A stretch of DNA of 64,000 bases from Collinsella sp. (GTDB taxonomy: Bacteria > Actinomycetota > Coriobacteriia > Coriobacteriales > Coriobacteriaceae): assembly GCA_019414515.1 (NCBI GenBank), contig DXLX01000038.1:5840-69839 (forward strand), read 5' to 3'. Numbering within the stretch: the first letter of the stretch is position 1; each line of letters opens with the position of its first letter. The position numbers were made by a program, and so were the translations under genes. The notes under the pieces are model-generated. The model worked only from the letters and a program-made list of their open reading frames with translations. It was not told where the DNA came from and searched no databases. Of the stretch, positions 24,432-33,270 are shown piece by piece.

Positions 24432-25838
24432 TTAGAATCCGAATCGTCCATGGAGCCGTCGATGCCGGTTTTGGTGTCGTCGTTCATTGAAATCGTCGTC
24501 TTTGGCGAAGGGATTCTTGAAAAAGCCTGTCGCGTCGGGCTGAAGGCCCGAGAGCTTCATCCAGGGATTATCGAGCTCGGGTTTGGGCATGGCCTGGGCC
24601 TCGGGCGCAGTCTCGTTACCGATGAGCTCGGACTCATAGATGAAGGTGTCGTCGCCGAGCGCGTCGTAGGCGGCGACCGGGTTGCCATCGGCATCGCGGT
24701 ACGGCGTGCCCTTAAACACGGCTCCGTCATAGGCCACAAGCTGACGGCCGGTCTCATTCTCGAAGTAGTACACGAAGATGCCCTTGAGGGCCGCACAAAG
24801 CGGGATGGCAATAATCATGCCGATGGGCCCCATGAGTGCCGAACCAATAACGAGAGCCGTAAGGCTCATAATGGGATGCACCTGCACTGAGCTCTGCATG
24901 ACCTTAGGCGAAATCACATTGTCGGTGACGTTTTGCGCGACCATCGTCACGATGAGCGTCCATAACGCCAACATGGGGCTGAACATAAAGCCGAGTACCG
25001 TGGCGATTGCCGCGCTCACCCAGGGACCGACGACCGGAACCAAGTGCATGATGCCAGTGAAGATAGCCATGAGCGCCGCATACGGATGGCCGATAATCAG
25101 GAAGCCGATAAAGGCGAGGAAACCACCGCAGATGGACGTCACGACCATACCGCGCATGTAGCCGCCGACAGAGCGAGAAAGGATGGCGACCATAAAGCGG
25201 TACGAGGTCTCCTTCTCCTGACCGATGATGGTGCAAATCTCGTGATGCATGCGAGGGTAGTCGCAGGCCATCCAGTAGGCAAGCACCAGACCAAGGAAGA
25301 TCACGAACAACTGCGAGGCCGTATTGGTGATGAGCGGGAACACACCGCGGCCAAGCTCGGCAGCAATCTGAGACACATACTTCGATGCCACGGTAACCAG
25401 CGACGAAAGATTATCGTCCAAATACTCCTTGAGCGGCGTGTTATTGAGCGTCTTGGCATGCGAGATCATCTCGTTGAGATCGCCACCCGCAACACGAAGC
25501 TGCTCGGGCAGGCGGCTCAGGACTTCCATGATCTGACCAAAGAGAATCGGCGACAAGATGCAAACGACACCGACGAGCACGGCAACAACAACAATAAGCG
25601 CGATAAGCGAACCGATGCCGCGATTCACGCCATGGTGCTCGAGCCAGTTGGTGATCGGGGACATCACAAAGGCAATGATGGAACCAACAGCGAGAAACTC
25701 GATAACCGGCGCCAGGATGCCCATAAGGTTAAAGATGACAGCGGCGATGACAATGCAGCCGACAACAGCCCAAATGCGCAGCGTCAGAATGCGGGTGTCG
25801 CGCAGCACGCGATCGGTTTGTTGGGGGTGCTCACTCAT
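24432..25838 (-). CDS. AI-2E-family (UPF0118) membrane transporter, probable 3' frameshift
   Basis: This 468-residue protein has about eight membrane spans and the AI-2E family signature (YMRGMVVTSICGGFLAFIGF, then MHLVPVVGPWVSA and AQNVTDNVISPKVM). The family includes TqsA-type exporters and Na+/H+ antiporters, so no substrate is claimed. A cytosolic tail of about 100 residues follows the last span. The last 16 residues (RRHQNRHRRLHGRFGF) use CGA, CGG and GGA codons unlike the rest. Dropping one T near 24483 would instead give an acidic ending (DDTKTGIDGSMDDSDSK) and a stop at 24428, so a one-base insertion is likely. The start overlaps the sigma-factor stop as ATGA. Confidence 0.82.
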   Translation of the reverse strand: MSEHPQQTDRVLRDTRILTLRIWAVVGCIVIAAVIFNLMGILAPVIEFLAVGSIIAFVMSPITNWLEHHGVNRGIGSLIALIVVVAVLVGVVCILSPILFGQIMEVLSRLPEQLRVAGGDLNEMISHAKTLNNTPLKEYLDDNLSSLVTVASKYVSQIAAELGRGVFPLITNTASQLFVIFLGLVLAYWMACDYPRMHHEICTIIGQEKETSYRFMVAILSRSVGGYMRGMVVTSICGGFLAFIGFLIIGHPYAALMAIFTGIMHLVPVVGPWVSAAIATVLGFMFSPMLALWTLIVTMVAQNVTDNVISPKVMQSSVQVHPIMSLTALVIGSALMGPIGMIIAIPLCAALKGIFVYYFENETGRQLVAYDGAVFKGTPYRDADGNPVAAYDALGDDTFIYESELIGNETAPEAQAMPKPELDNPWMKLSGLQPDATGFFKNPFAKDDDFNERRHQNRHRRLHGRFGF

Positions 25839-26626
25839 GAACGAATCATCACTCCGTCGGGGTCGATCTTGTCCTGAATCTTCTTAAGCGTGCGGCGCAG
25901 CAGACGCGAAACCTGCACCTGAGAAATACCCAGCTTCTTGGCGATCTCGATCTGGGTCATGCCCTTCAGAAAGCGCAGCTCGATCACCTCGCGCTCGCGC
26001 GGCGAGAAATCACGGATGGCTTCCTCGATCACTAGGCGGTCATCAGTAAAGTCGAGCTCGTTGTCGTCGTCGGCGTAACGGTCGAGAATCGAAGGGGCAT
26101 CGTCGGAATCGGACGCACCAGGAGCCTCGATGGGCACCGAGGTATAGGCCGAAGACGATTCCATAGCCTCGAGGACCTCATCGACAGTCACATCTAGATA
26201 CTCAGCGATCTCCTCAACCTTGGGCGAACGCTGCAGCTCGTTGGTAAGTTTGTCAGTAGCCTGGTTGACCTTGGCCGAGAGCTCCTGCAGACGACGCGGT
26301 ACGCGCACACTCCAGCCCTTGTCGCGAAAATGCCGTTTGATCTCGCCCAGGATAGTGGGTGTCGCAAACGTCGTGAACTCGAGTCCGCGCTCGGGATCAA
26401 AACGGTCGATAGCCTTGAGCAAGCCCAGATAGCCGACCTGCATGAGGTCGTCGAGCGGCTCGCCGCGATTCTTAAATTTGTTGGCAAGAAACCTTACCAG
26501 GTTCATATGGGACATGACGAGCTGCTCACGGGCGTCCGGATCACCGGTCTCCTTGTAACGACAAAACAGCTCGCGGGTTTTCTCCTTGTCCCAAGCGGTC
26601 TTGCCGCTCCGGGAACGTTCGGTCAT
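25835..26626 (-). CDS. SigB/SigF-type alternative sigma factor
   Basis: This 263-residue sigma-70 family protein has region 2 (HMNLVRFLANKFKNRGEPLDD, then MQVGYLGLLKAIDRFDPERG), FTTFATPTILGEIKRHFRDKGW (region 2.4), VRVPRRLQELSAKV, region 3, and region 4 with LRFLKGMTQIEIAKKLGISQ as the -35 recognition helix-turn-helix. The pattern is that of the SigB/SigF/SigG group for general stress or sporulation; the likely class here is stress, since no sporulation genes are seen. It is one base past the RsbW-like gene and overlaps the transporter gene, so the set is one operon. Confidence 0.88.
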   Translation of the reverse strand: MTERSRSGKTAWDKEKTRELFCRYKETGDPDAREQLVMSHMNLVRFLANKFKNRGEPLDDLMQVGYLGLLKAIDRFDPERGLEFTTFATPTILGEIKRHFRDKGWSVRVPRRLQELSAKVNQATDKLTNELQRSPKVEEIAEYLDVTVDEVLEAMESSSAYTSVPIEAPGASDSDDAPSILDRYADDDNELDFTDDRLVIEEAIRDFSPREREVIELRFLKGMTQIEIAKKLGISQVQVSRLLRRTLKKIQDKIDPDGVMIRS

Positions 26627-26627
26627 A

Positions 26628-27005
26628 TTAGATATCCGCCTTGAGGTCGAGGGAAAGCGTCAGGGGCGCCGTAGTCTTTTCGTAGGAGTCGCACACGCTC
26701 GCGAGGATGAGCTCGGCATACACCGCAGCCTGGTCGTCTTCATCGACCGTAGCCTGGTCGCCAAAGGTAATAGTCATGCCAACGTGGGTCTCATCGACAT
26801 CGAATTTGATGGTGATGTCATCGCAGTCGACCGCGGTGCAACCAAAGATGAAAGCCTCCTCAGCAGCCATGCGGATGTCCTCGATGCGATCGACAGACAT
26901 AGAGCACAGGGCACCAACGTTGGCTGCCGTCATGCGCACAAGGCGAGCGAGACGCGGGTCACCGGCAACGGTCAGCGTGATAGGGCAGGTTGCTTCGCTA
27001 CTCAT
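26628..27005 (-). CDS. RsbW-like anti-sigma-factor candidate, degenerate ATP site
   Basis: This 125-residue protein lies directly before the sigma factor gene, the usual place for RsbW/SpoIIAB. The helix RIEDIRMAAEEAFIFGCTAV aligns with the N-box helix (AVSEAVTNAVKH-like), but the metal-binding asparagine is replaced (phenylalanine in EEAFIF) and the glycine-rich motifs (DxGxG and the lid) are not visible. It may bind the sigma factor without acting as a kinase. The family call rests on operon position and one helix, so it is moderate. ATG at 27005 has GAGGAG upstream; it overlaps the DUF948-like gene by 8 bp. Confidence 0.6.
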   Translation of the reverse strand: MSSEATCPITLTVAGDPRLARLVRMTAANVGALCSMSVDRIEDIRMAAEEAFIFGCTAVDCDDITIKFDVDETHVGMTITFGDQATVDEDDQAAVYAELILASVCDSYEKTTAPLTLSLDLKADI

Positions 27006-27585
27006 CGCAGGACTCCTCAGAGGTCTCGGCGGGCGTATAGGTGTAATACTGAGCCGGCTTGGATACAGACTTCTGACCATCATCGTCGCCCGCGGCGGCC
27101 TCGTCCTCGCCAATTAGGACGCGCTCGGTAGGCTGCTCGGCCTCCGCAGCGGCAGCGGCGAGCTTGCGATCGGCGTCGGCTGCAGGAGCCTTCACCTTAT
27201 TGAAGAGCTTCTGCACAGCACCGGCGGCAGAGTCGGTCACGCTCGACACAGCATTGCTGGCCTCGGCCATGCTGCCCGTAACCTCGGAAATGTCGCGAAC
27301 CACGGCTTCGACCTCTACGAGATTGGAGGTAAGGGCATCAACTGCCGTCTTGCTCGACTTAAGCAGCGGCTCCATCTGGGCAAGCGCCGGCGTAAGCTCA
27401 TCGACAGCGCCATCGAGCTTTGCCACCACAGGCTGAGCCTCGGCGATGGTGTTGTTGAGGTCGTTCACGGTCTTATCGAGCGAGTCGACAACATTGCGGG
27501 TCTTGCGCAGGGTAAGCGCGAGCTCAGCGATGGCCCACACGCCGGCAACGGCGAGCAGCAGCAGGGCGATTTGAATGGGACTCAT
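26998..27585 (-). CDS. DUF948-like membrane-anchored coiled-coil protein
   Basis: This 195-residue protein has one N-terminal membrane span (ALLLLAVAGVWAIAELALTL), then a long heptad-rich helix (about 30-130, e.g. VNDLNNTIAEAQPVVAKLDG) and a polar, acidic tail. This is the layout of the DUF948 family, which is found in Gram-positive bacteria, often next to general-stress genes; its function is not established. It is first in an operon with the RsbW-like, sigma and AI-2E genes, so it could be part of a membrane signalling input. Confidence 0.65.
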   Translation of the reverse strand: MSPIQIALLLLAVAGVWAIAELALTLRKTRNVVDSLDKTVNDLNNTIAEAQPVVAKLDGAVDELTPALAQMEPLLKSSKTAVDALTSNLVEVEAVVRDISEVTGSMAEASNAVSSVTDSAAGAVQKLFNKVKAPAADADRKLAAAAAEAEQPTERVLIGEDEAAAGDDDGQKSVSKPAQYYTYTPAETSEESCDE

Positions 27586-27685
27586 ACAAGCCTCCCGGAA
27601 GAATCGAAATACAGACGCTTTTCATGGTACCCCAAAGGGGACCGAACATGCCAAGAGCAGCAACGTGGGACAAAATTATCAGCAG

Positions 27686-29041
27686 CTACCTCGGTGCATT
27701 CCCGCTGCGGTCTCGTTCGCTTTGCTCTACGCGCCACTCTTCCCAGCCGCGCCCGGCAGGCTGCCAAAATGCACCGCGTTCCAAGCCTTCGGGCAAATAG
27801 CGCTGATCGACCCAGCCTTCGGGATAATCATGTGGATACTTATACACACCGTATTCATCGCTGCCCGGGCGATGGCGATCGCGCAGATAACTCGGCACCT
27901 CGCGAAGCCCACTAGAATGGATATCGGCCAGCGCCGCATCGATCGAAGCCTCACACGCGTTGGATTTTGGCGCCAAGCACACATAGAGTGCAGCCTGAGC
28001 CAGGTTAATGCGGCACTCGGGATAGCCAATGACCTCGGCAGACTTAAACGCGGCATGCGCCACCAAAAGCGCCTGCGGGTCGGCGTTGCCAACATCCTCA
28101 GAAGCGTGAATCATAATGCGGCGAGCGATAAACTTAGGATCCTCCCCAGCATCGATCATGCGCGCGAGCCAATAGATCGTGGCATCGGGGTCACTACCGC
28201 GCATGGACTTGATGAACGCACTGATGATGTCGTAGTGCATGTCGCCGTTTTTGTCATACGTAAAGCCGCGACGCGGGTTGGCAATCTTCACGTCATCCAC
28301 GGTGATGGGATAGCGCTCCCCCGCCGCAGGCGCTGGCGTTCCCTCGGTATCGGGACGCGTGACGGCAATCTCGCTCGCAAGCTCGAGCGTCGTGAGCGCC
28401 GAGCGAGCGTCACCCGCTGCCAGCGTGCAAATGGTCTTGACCGTATCCTCATCGGCCGAGAACTTTCCGTTCAAGCCCTGTGGTGCCTCGAGCGCACGCT
28501 CAATAAGCGTGGCGATATCCTCATCCTTCAGATGTTCAAGCTCCACCACGCGCCCGCGCGACAACAGTGCCGAGTTGACCTCAAAGTACGGGTTCTCTGT
28601 CGTAGCGCCAATCATAATGACGGTACGGTTCTCAACTGCATGCAGCAGGGCATCCTGCTGCGACTTAGAGAAGCGGTGAATCTCATCGATGAATAGAATG
28701 GTGCGGCGGTCGTACGTATTCAGGCGCGTCTTGGCCTCATCAATCACACGACGCAGGTCCTTCACGGTACCCGTGACGGCGCTGACCTCAACAAACTCGC
28801 TCTTGGTATGGTTGGCGATAATGTGGGCCAGCGTCGTCTTGCCCGTACCGGCAGGCCCGTACAGAATCACGCTCGAAAGCACGTCGTGCTCGATCGCGGC
28901 ACGCAGCCATGAACCCTTACCGACGGCCTTTTGCTGGCCCACGTACTCGTCGAGCGAATTGGGGCGCATGCGCACCGCAAGCGGCGCATTCTGAAAGGAA
29001 CGCTCGCGCGTCGAAGCAGAAAAAAGGTCGTCCATAGCCAT
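27686..29041 (-). CDS. rarA: Replication-associated recombination protein RarA
   Basis: This AAA+ ATPase of about 451 residues acts at stalled replication forks. It opens with RMRPNSLDEYVGQQ, followed by Walker A LYGPAGTGKTTLA near 60, Walker B FIDEIHRFSKSQQDALL near 110 and sensor-like GATTENPYFEVNSALLSR. The C-terminal MgsA domain has the characteristic AFIKSMRGSDPDATIYWLAR and HASEDVGNADPQALL. The start could be ATG 29041 or 29035; neither has a strong ribosome site. The gene is 100 bp upstream of the DUF948-like gene, separated by a small GGTACCCC hairpin. Confidence 0.93.
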   Translation of the reverse strand: MAMDDLFSASTRERSFQNAPLAVRMRPNSLDEYVGQQKAVGKGSWLRAAIEHDVLSSVILYGPAGTGKTTLAHIIANHTKSEFVEVSAVTGTVKDLRRVIDEAKTRLNTYDRRTILFIDEIHRFSKSQQDALLHAVENRTVIMIGATTENPYFEVNSALLSRGRVVELEHLKDEDIATLIERALEAPQGLNGKFSADEDTVKTICTLAAGDARSALTTLELASEIAVTRPDTEGTPAPAAGERYPITVDDVKIANPRRGFTYDKNGDMHYDIISAFIKSMRGSDPDATIYWLARMIDAGEDPKFIARRIMIHASEDVGNADPQALLVAHAAFKSAEVIGYPECRINLAQAALYVCLAPKSNACEASIDAALADIHSSGLREVPSYLRDRHRPGSDEYGVYKYPHDYPEGWVDQRYLPEGLERGAFWQPAGRGWEEWRVEQSERDRSGNAPR

Positions 29042-29095
29042 CCCGTGTATCAATCAAAAACGTTTTCCACTAACAGTATACCGAATTAATACGAA

Positions 29096-30343
29096 CTACC
29101 GTTCGTTAATATAGGTACGGTGCGGAAACTCCAGACCAGGGAACAGCTTGCTCGTCAGCTCGCAGAAATAACCGTCCGTCATGCTCGCGATATAATCCAC
29201 CACGGCTTGATCCTTGTCGTCCTGCCAGGCATAGGTGCGATCATAGTAGGAAAGCTGCTGCTCAATGCGCGAAATATGGTGCTTAAAGATGTAAGAGGAC
29301 TCGTCGCCACTGTTAAGATCCCGCAGGCAACGGTCGTAGAGCTTTACGAACGCCTCGCGCAGCTCCGCCTCGGAATCGCCTTCGATACCGCCCTTGCTAT
29401 AGATCTTCTCGTAGTTCTCGCGCTTGGCTCGGCGAATTTCCTCAAACAGGTCCTCGCTCATCCCGATGCGCGGCTTACCATAGCTGTGCTCAACGATATC
29501 GATGGAGGCATGCGTGAGGATCCAACTGTTGTAGGCACCGCCCCGGCCATCATCAAAAGCGTCGGGCGAAAGCAGGCCCGCCGCGATCGCATCCTGACGG
29601 TCACGACCGACGTAGGCAAGAATATCCGAGATGCGAACGACGCAGCCCTCGAGCGTCATGGGACGCAGATGCTCAATTGCGCTATAGCCCGTGGCAATGC
29701 AATCCTCAACCGTCTGGTCAAACTGGTCAAAGGAGCCCATGTCCGAGAGCTCAAACACACGTTGCTCGTACTCGCCGTTATGGCATAGCACGCCGTCGAG
29801 CGTCTGGAGCGACACGTTGCGGCCGTACAGTGCGTCGAGCACGCGGACCGACTGCACGTTATGGAAAAAATAACGCCCCGTACGCTCATGATAGATATCG
29901 TTGAGGAAGCGCTCGCCGGCATGGCCGAAAGGCGTGTGTCCCAAGTCGTGACCCAGGCCAATCGCCTCGATCAGATCGCAATTGAGCCCCAGGGCGCGAC
30001 CGATATCGCGCGCAATGCGGGAGACGAGCTGCACGTGCAAACCGCGGCGTGACAGATCGTCATTGCTACGGAAGCTAAAGACCTGCGTTTTGCCTGCATA
30101 ACGGGTGTACGCCGGAAGATGAAGTATCTTTTCAGTATCGCGCATAAACGCCGGACGCATAAGCGTGCCTTTGTCGGCGGCGCGATCAATACGACGAATG
30201 ACCTGATCGTCGTTGCAACGATACGGGTTGACATAGCCCGAAGCACGATCGGCGGCAATGCGCTCGACAAGCTCGGGCGACAACGCCGAGGGAATACGGT
30301 CCATGCGCGCCTTAATGACGGCCGTTTCTTGATTAGTTGCCAT
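29096..30343 (-). CDS. dgt: dGTP triphosphohydrolase (HD-type dNTPase)
   Basis: This 415-residue HD-superfamily enzyme hydrolyses dGTP or other dNTPs to the nucleoside and triphosphate, limiting the dNTP pool. Metal-binding residues are in RRGLHVQLVSRIAR, in the HD motif GLGHDLGHTPFGHAGE (about 145), and in a later aspartate (VRISDILAYVGRD). The KTQVF element near residue 90 is typical of dGTPases. ATG at 30343 has AAGGAG 6 nt upstream. In many Gram-positive genomes dgt lies before dnaG-rpoD; here those are 30 kb away. Confidence 0.9.
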   Translation of the reverse strand: MATNQETAVIKARMDRIPSALSPELVERIAADRASGYVNPYRCNDDQVIRRIDRAADKGTLMRPAFMRDTEKILHLPAYTRYAGKTQVFSFRSNDDLSRRGLHVQLVSRIARDIGRALGLNCDLIEAIGLGHDLGHTPFGHAGERFLNDIYHERTGRYFFHNVQSVRVLDALYGRNVSLQTLDGVLCHNGEYEQRVFELSDMGSFDQFDQTVEDCIATGYSAIEHLRPMTLEGCVVRISDILAYVGRDRQDAIAAGLLSPDAFDDGRGGAYNSWILTHASIDIVEHSYGKPRIGMSEDLFEEIRRAKRENYEKIYSKGGIEGDSEAELREAFVKLYDRCLRDLNSGDESSYIFKHHISRIEQQLSYYDRTYAWQDDKDQAVVDYIASMTDGYFCELTSKLFPGLEFPHRTYINER

Positions 30344-30374
30344 GGCATGCTCCTTAAGAAGGATGCGCAATCGG

Positions 30375-30797
30375 TTACAAAGTGCAGCCCACGACCTCGA
30401 TTATGGCAAAAATCGGCACTAAAAACGGGAGCAATGGCAGGGAGCGCGATTTTGTGAAGAGGCAGGAGAGGGCCAGGGCCAGGAGTGCGACGGCAAATGC
30501 CACGATGCCACCCATAGGGTCGAGCGTGCAAAGCGCGAAGAGCGCCTTGGCATCCCCCATGCCGATGCCCGGCGCGTGGCGAAGGCGCCGCCAGAGCGAC
30601 TCAGTGAGCACAAGGGCAAGGTAGACGATGACCGCAAGACCGGCGTGGTCAAGCGCTGTGTTCAAACCGAGGTCGAGCCAAACGCCCGCCAACGCCGCCA
30701 CGGCACATGCGCCGGCAAGCCCATTGGGAAACCGTCGCTCTAGGGCATCAATTGCCACGCCGGCAAAGATGCAAATCCAAAACGGGATATAGACCAT
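30375..30797 (-). CDS. Small A24-family prepilin-peptidase-like protein
   Basis: This 140-residue membrane protein has about five hydrophobic segments and the two aspartates of A24 aspartic peptidases: one in AIDALERRFPN near the start and one in GIGMGDAKALFAL near 80. It lacks the N-terminal methyltransferase part of full PilD, like the TadV/CpaA type. No pilin or Tad genes are seen nearby, so its substrate is unknown. ATG at 30797 has GGAGGAG upstream; a longer ORF start lies inside the upstream terminator. Confidence 0.7.
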   Translation of the reverse strand: MVYIPFWICIFAGVAIDALERRFPNGLAGACAVAALAGVWLDLGLNTALDHAGLAVIVYLALVLTESLWRRLRHAPGIGMGDAKALFALCTLDPMGGIVAFAVALLALALSCLFTKSRSLPLLPFLVPIFAIIEVVGCTL

Positions 30798-30824
30798 CGG
30801 ACTCCTCCTCGAGCTGCATCGCAA

Positions 30825-30870
30825 AAGCAAAAACCACCACAAAGGTGCCTGTCCCCTTTGCGGTGGTTTT
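30825..30870 (-). terminator. Terminator after glycosyltransferase, CCACCACAAAGG family
   Basis: On the minus strand AAAACCACCGCAAAGG and CCTTTGTGGTGGTTTTT pair around GGACAGG-type loop sequence. A near copy is at 38646-38690. Confidence 0.85.
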
Positions 30871-30878
30871 GGTGGTGG

Positions 30879-32174
30879 TTATTTGGCGCCTTGCATGACC
30901 TCGTCAAGGGTAACGTTGACGGCGTGCTGGGTAGGAACCCAGTCGACCTTCAGGAACAGCGCGGCCACCGTGATGGGGATATAGCTGAACATAAAGATCG
31001 GGAAGGTAAACAGGTTAGTCACCAGACGCCACTTTTGCGCGCAGTGAATGTGCTTGTACTCAAAGATAGTCGTGAGCAGCGCCAGGATAAAGAAGGTCTG
31101 ATACATCATGGCGAAGGTCATAATGAGCGAAGCGGCGCACGCCTGCATCTCGACTTCGGTAGCCAAGAAACCATGCGAAAGGCCACCCACAATCAAGAAC
31201 GTCGCATTAGCGAGCATCGAGATCAGCGATAGCAGCATACCCGGGGCGATCGTCATGAACATGTCGTAGGCGGCAAAGCGATGATAGCGGAACGTCGACT
31301 TGACCAGATGCTTACCGTAGGTAAAGAACACCTGGTAAAAGCCCTTGGTCCAGCGCATACGCTGCTTCCAGGATGCCTTGAACGTCACGGGTTGCTCGTC
31401 AAAGAACTCCGCCGGCGCATAGCCAATGCGAATACCGTGAATAGCGCAGAACGTAGTGAACTGAATGTCCTCGGTCAGCGTGTGGAACTGCCAACCGTGC
31501 ATGCCCTCGATAACGCTTGACGAGATAAGGTAACCCGAACCCGAAACAGCGCAGGACGTCTTGCAGATATTACGCGCGTTGTTGAGGAAGCGCGCCTCGC
31601 GTAGATACCACGTGGCATTAGCTGCCGAGATCCACGAGCTGCCGAAGTTCTTGGAATTGCGATAGCTCGTGACCACATGGAAGCCCTGGTCAAAGGCATC
31701 ATTCATCTTGGAAACGTAATCGCGGGAGATAACGTTATCGGCATCGAAGATAAAGTAGCCCTCAAACGTGTCGGGATACTCGTTGAGAATGCGGTCGAAG
31801 CCAAAGTCCATGACCCAGCTCTTGCCCTTGCGGGCCAGGTCATTGCGCTCGTAAACAATGGCACCGGCCTCGCGCGCGAGCTGCGCCGTGTTGTCGGTGC
31901 AGGCATCGGCGACCACGAAAACCTCGATGAGCTCGGACGGATAATCCTGGTCCTTGATGGAGCGAACAAGGTTGGCGATCACGGCCTCCTCATTATGCGC
32001 CGCAATAAAAAAGGCATAGCGATGGAGTTTTTTGGCCTTGGGAGGCGCGACCTCGCCACGAAGAGCGCCAATGACAAAGAAGACCACCTGGTACAGAAAG
32101 CAGACCGTGAGCAGCGTGACGACAATCTGGTTGAAGATCACGATGGGTGTGTTGGTTTGTAAAAAGGCGAGCAT
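30879..32174 (-). CDS. Processive family 2 glycosyltransferase, membrane-bound
   Basis: This 431-residue protein has an N-terminal span (about 10-35), a GT-A catalytic domain with FFIAAHNEEAVI, FIFDADNVISRDY (DxD), TLTEDIQFT (catalytic aspartate) and QRMRWTKGF, and three or more C-terminal spans. The Q-x-x-R-W block marks processive beta-glycosyltransferases such as cellulose, hyaluronan or poly-N-acetylglucosamine synthases. Which polymer is made cannot be told. ATG at 32174 has GGGAG upstream. It stands alone without other polysaccharide genes. Confidence 0.85.
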   Translation of the reverse strand: MLAFLQTNTPIVIFNQIVVTLLTVCFLYQVVFFVIGALRGEVAPPKAKKLHRYAFFIAAHNEEAVIANLVRSIKDQDYPSELIEVFVVADACTDNTAQLAREAGAIVYERNDLARKGKSWVMDFGFDRILNEYPDTFEGYFIFDADNVISRDYVSKMNDAFDQGFHVVTSYRNSKNFGSSWISAANATWYLREARFLNNARNICKTSCAVSGSGYLISSSVIEGMHGWQFHTLTEDIQFTTFCAIHGIRIGYAPAEFFDEQPVTFKASWKQRMRWTKGFYQVFFTYGKHLVKSTFRYHRFAAYDMFMTIAPGMLLSLISMLANATFLIVGGLSHGFLATEVEMQACAASLIMTFAMMYQTFFILALLTTIFEYKHIHCAQKWRLVTNLFTFPIFMFSYIPITVAALFLKVDWVPTQHAVNVTLDEVMQGAK

Positions 32175-32256
32175 GCAGGCTCCCAGCAACGCGTAACGTA
32201 AACAATCGTATATCTTACCGCAGGCTTACCGAGTTCAAGAAACCACCTAATACTGG

Positions 32257-33270
32257 CTAGGCTTCGAGAAGACCGAGCTGCGGAACGATTTCATCTCCAA
32301 CGGCCGTGCGACCGAGCGAGCGCGGAGCCAGATCGTCGAGAACCGCAGCGAGATCCCACGGCAACTCGTCGCGGCACTCAATGCGCTCCCCCGTCACGGG
32401 ATGGTCGAACGCCACGCGCCAGGAATGAAGGAACTGCCTGGTCAGGCCCTGGTCGGCGCGCGCATCGCACTTGCCGTAGAGTGGATCGCCCACGCAGGCG
32501 TGGTTGATATGACGCATATGCACGCGAATCTGGTGCGTGCGACCGGTAAACAGATGGCACTCAACGAGCGTATAGCCGTCGTCAAAACGCATGGAATCGA
32601 AGCGCTCGAGGACCTTAAAGGTCGTAATGGCCTGGCGGGCGAAAGGATCGTCAGAAACCGCCATCTTGACACGGTCGCGCGTCGATCGGGCAATACCGGT
32701 ATTGATGGTGCCCTCGTCCATGGCGATGTGCCCGTGGACAAGCGTGATATAGCGGCGGTCGAGCGTACGCGTGCGAATGAGATTTTGAAGCGCGCGCTGG
32801 GTGTCGTCGTCTTTTGCCGCGAGCATAAGGCCCGAGGTATCGCGATCCAGGCGATGCACGATGCCGGGGCGGTCCTCACCCTGCACGGTACCAAGATGAT
32901 CGATACCGCAGTGGTAGACCAAGGCGTTCGCAAGCGTGCCGCTCTCGTGGCCGTGGGCGGGATGGCACACCAGCCCGCGCTGCTTGGAGAGCACAATGAG
33001 ATAGTCGTCCTCATAGCGAATGTCGAGCGGGATGGCCTCGGGAATCACATCGGTGGGATCGTGCGGCTCGGGCAGGTCGACCGAGATGCGGTCACCGGCG
33101 CGTACGGCATACTTTTTTGACAGACAGGTCTCGCCGTTCACGATTACGGCGCCGCCCTCGATCAAATGCGCGCAGGCAGAGCGCGTGGGGCAGCCGTCGT
33201 TGGCACCCAGAAAGCCGTCGAGACGCTGGCCAGAGCAATCGTCGGCAACAAGAATATGGATGTCGGCCAT
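32257..33270 (-). CDS. rluD: RluD-type 23S rRNA pseudouridine synthase
   Basis: This 337-residue enzyme has an N-terminal S4 domain (RLDGFLGANDGCPTRSACAH) and a RluA-class catalytic domain with the aspartate in HRLDRDTSGLML near 140, then LFTGRTHQIRVHMRHINH near 245. It converts uridines to pseudouridine in 23S rRNA, although RluA-type substrates vary. The lspA-rluD order is common. The start overlaps the lspA stop by one base (TAATG). Confidence 0.92.
   Translation of the reverse strand: MADIHILVADDCSGQRLDGFLGANDGCPTRSACAHLIEGGAVIVNGETCLSKKYAVRAGDRISVDLPEPHDPTDVIPEAIPLDIRYEDDYLIVLSKQRGLVCHPAHGHESGTLANALVYHCGIDHLGTVQGEDRPGIVHRLDRDTSGLMLAAKDDDTQRALQNLIRTRTLDRRYITLVHGHIAMDEGTINTGIARSTRDRVKMAVSDDPFARQAITTFKVLERFDSMRFDDGYTLVECHLFTGRTHQIRVHMRHINHACVGDPLYGKCDARADQGLTRQFLHSWRVAFDHPVTGERIECRDELPWDLAAVLDDLAPRSLGRTAVGDEIVPQLGLLEA

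Noticed and set aside
30375..30797. Full-length prepilin peptidase PilD
   Set aside because: The N-terminal methyltransferase domain with paired CxxC is absent; only the A24 core is there.
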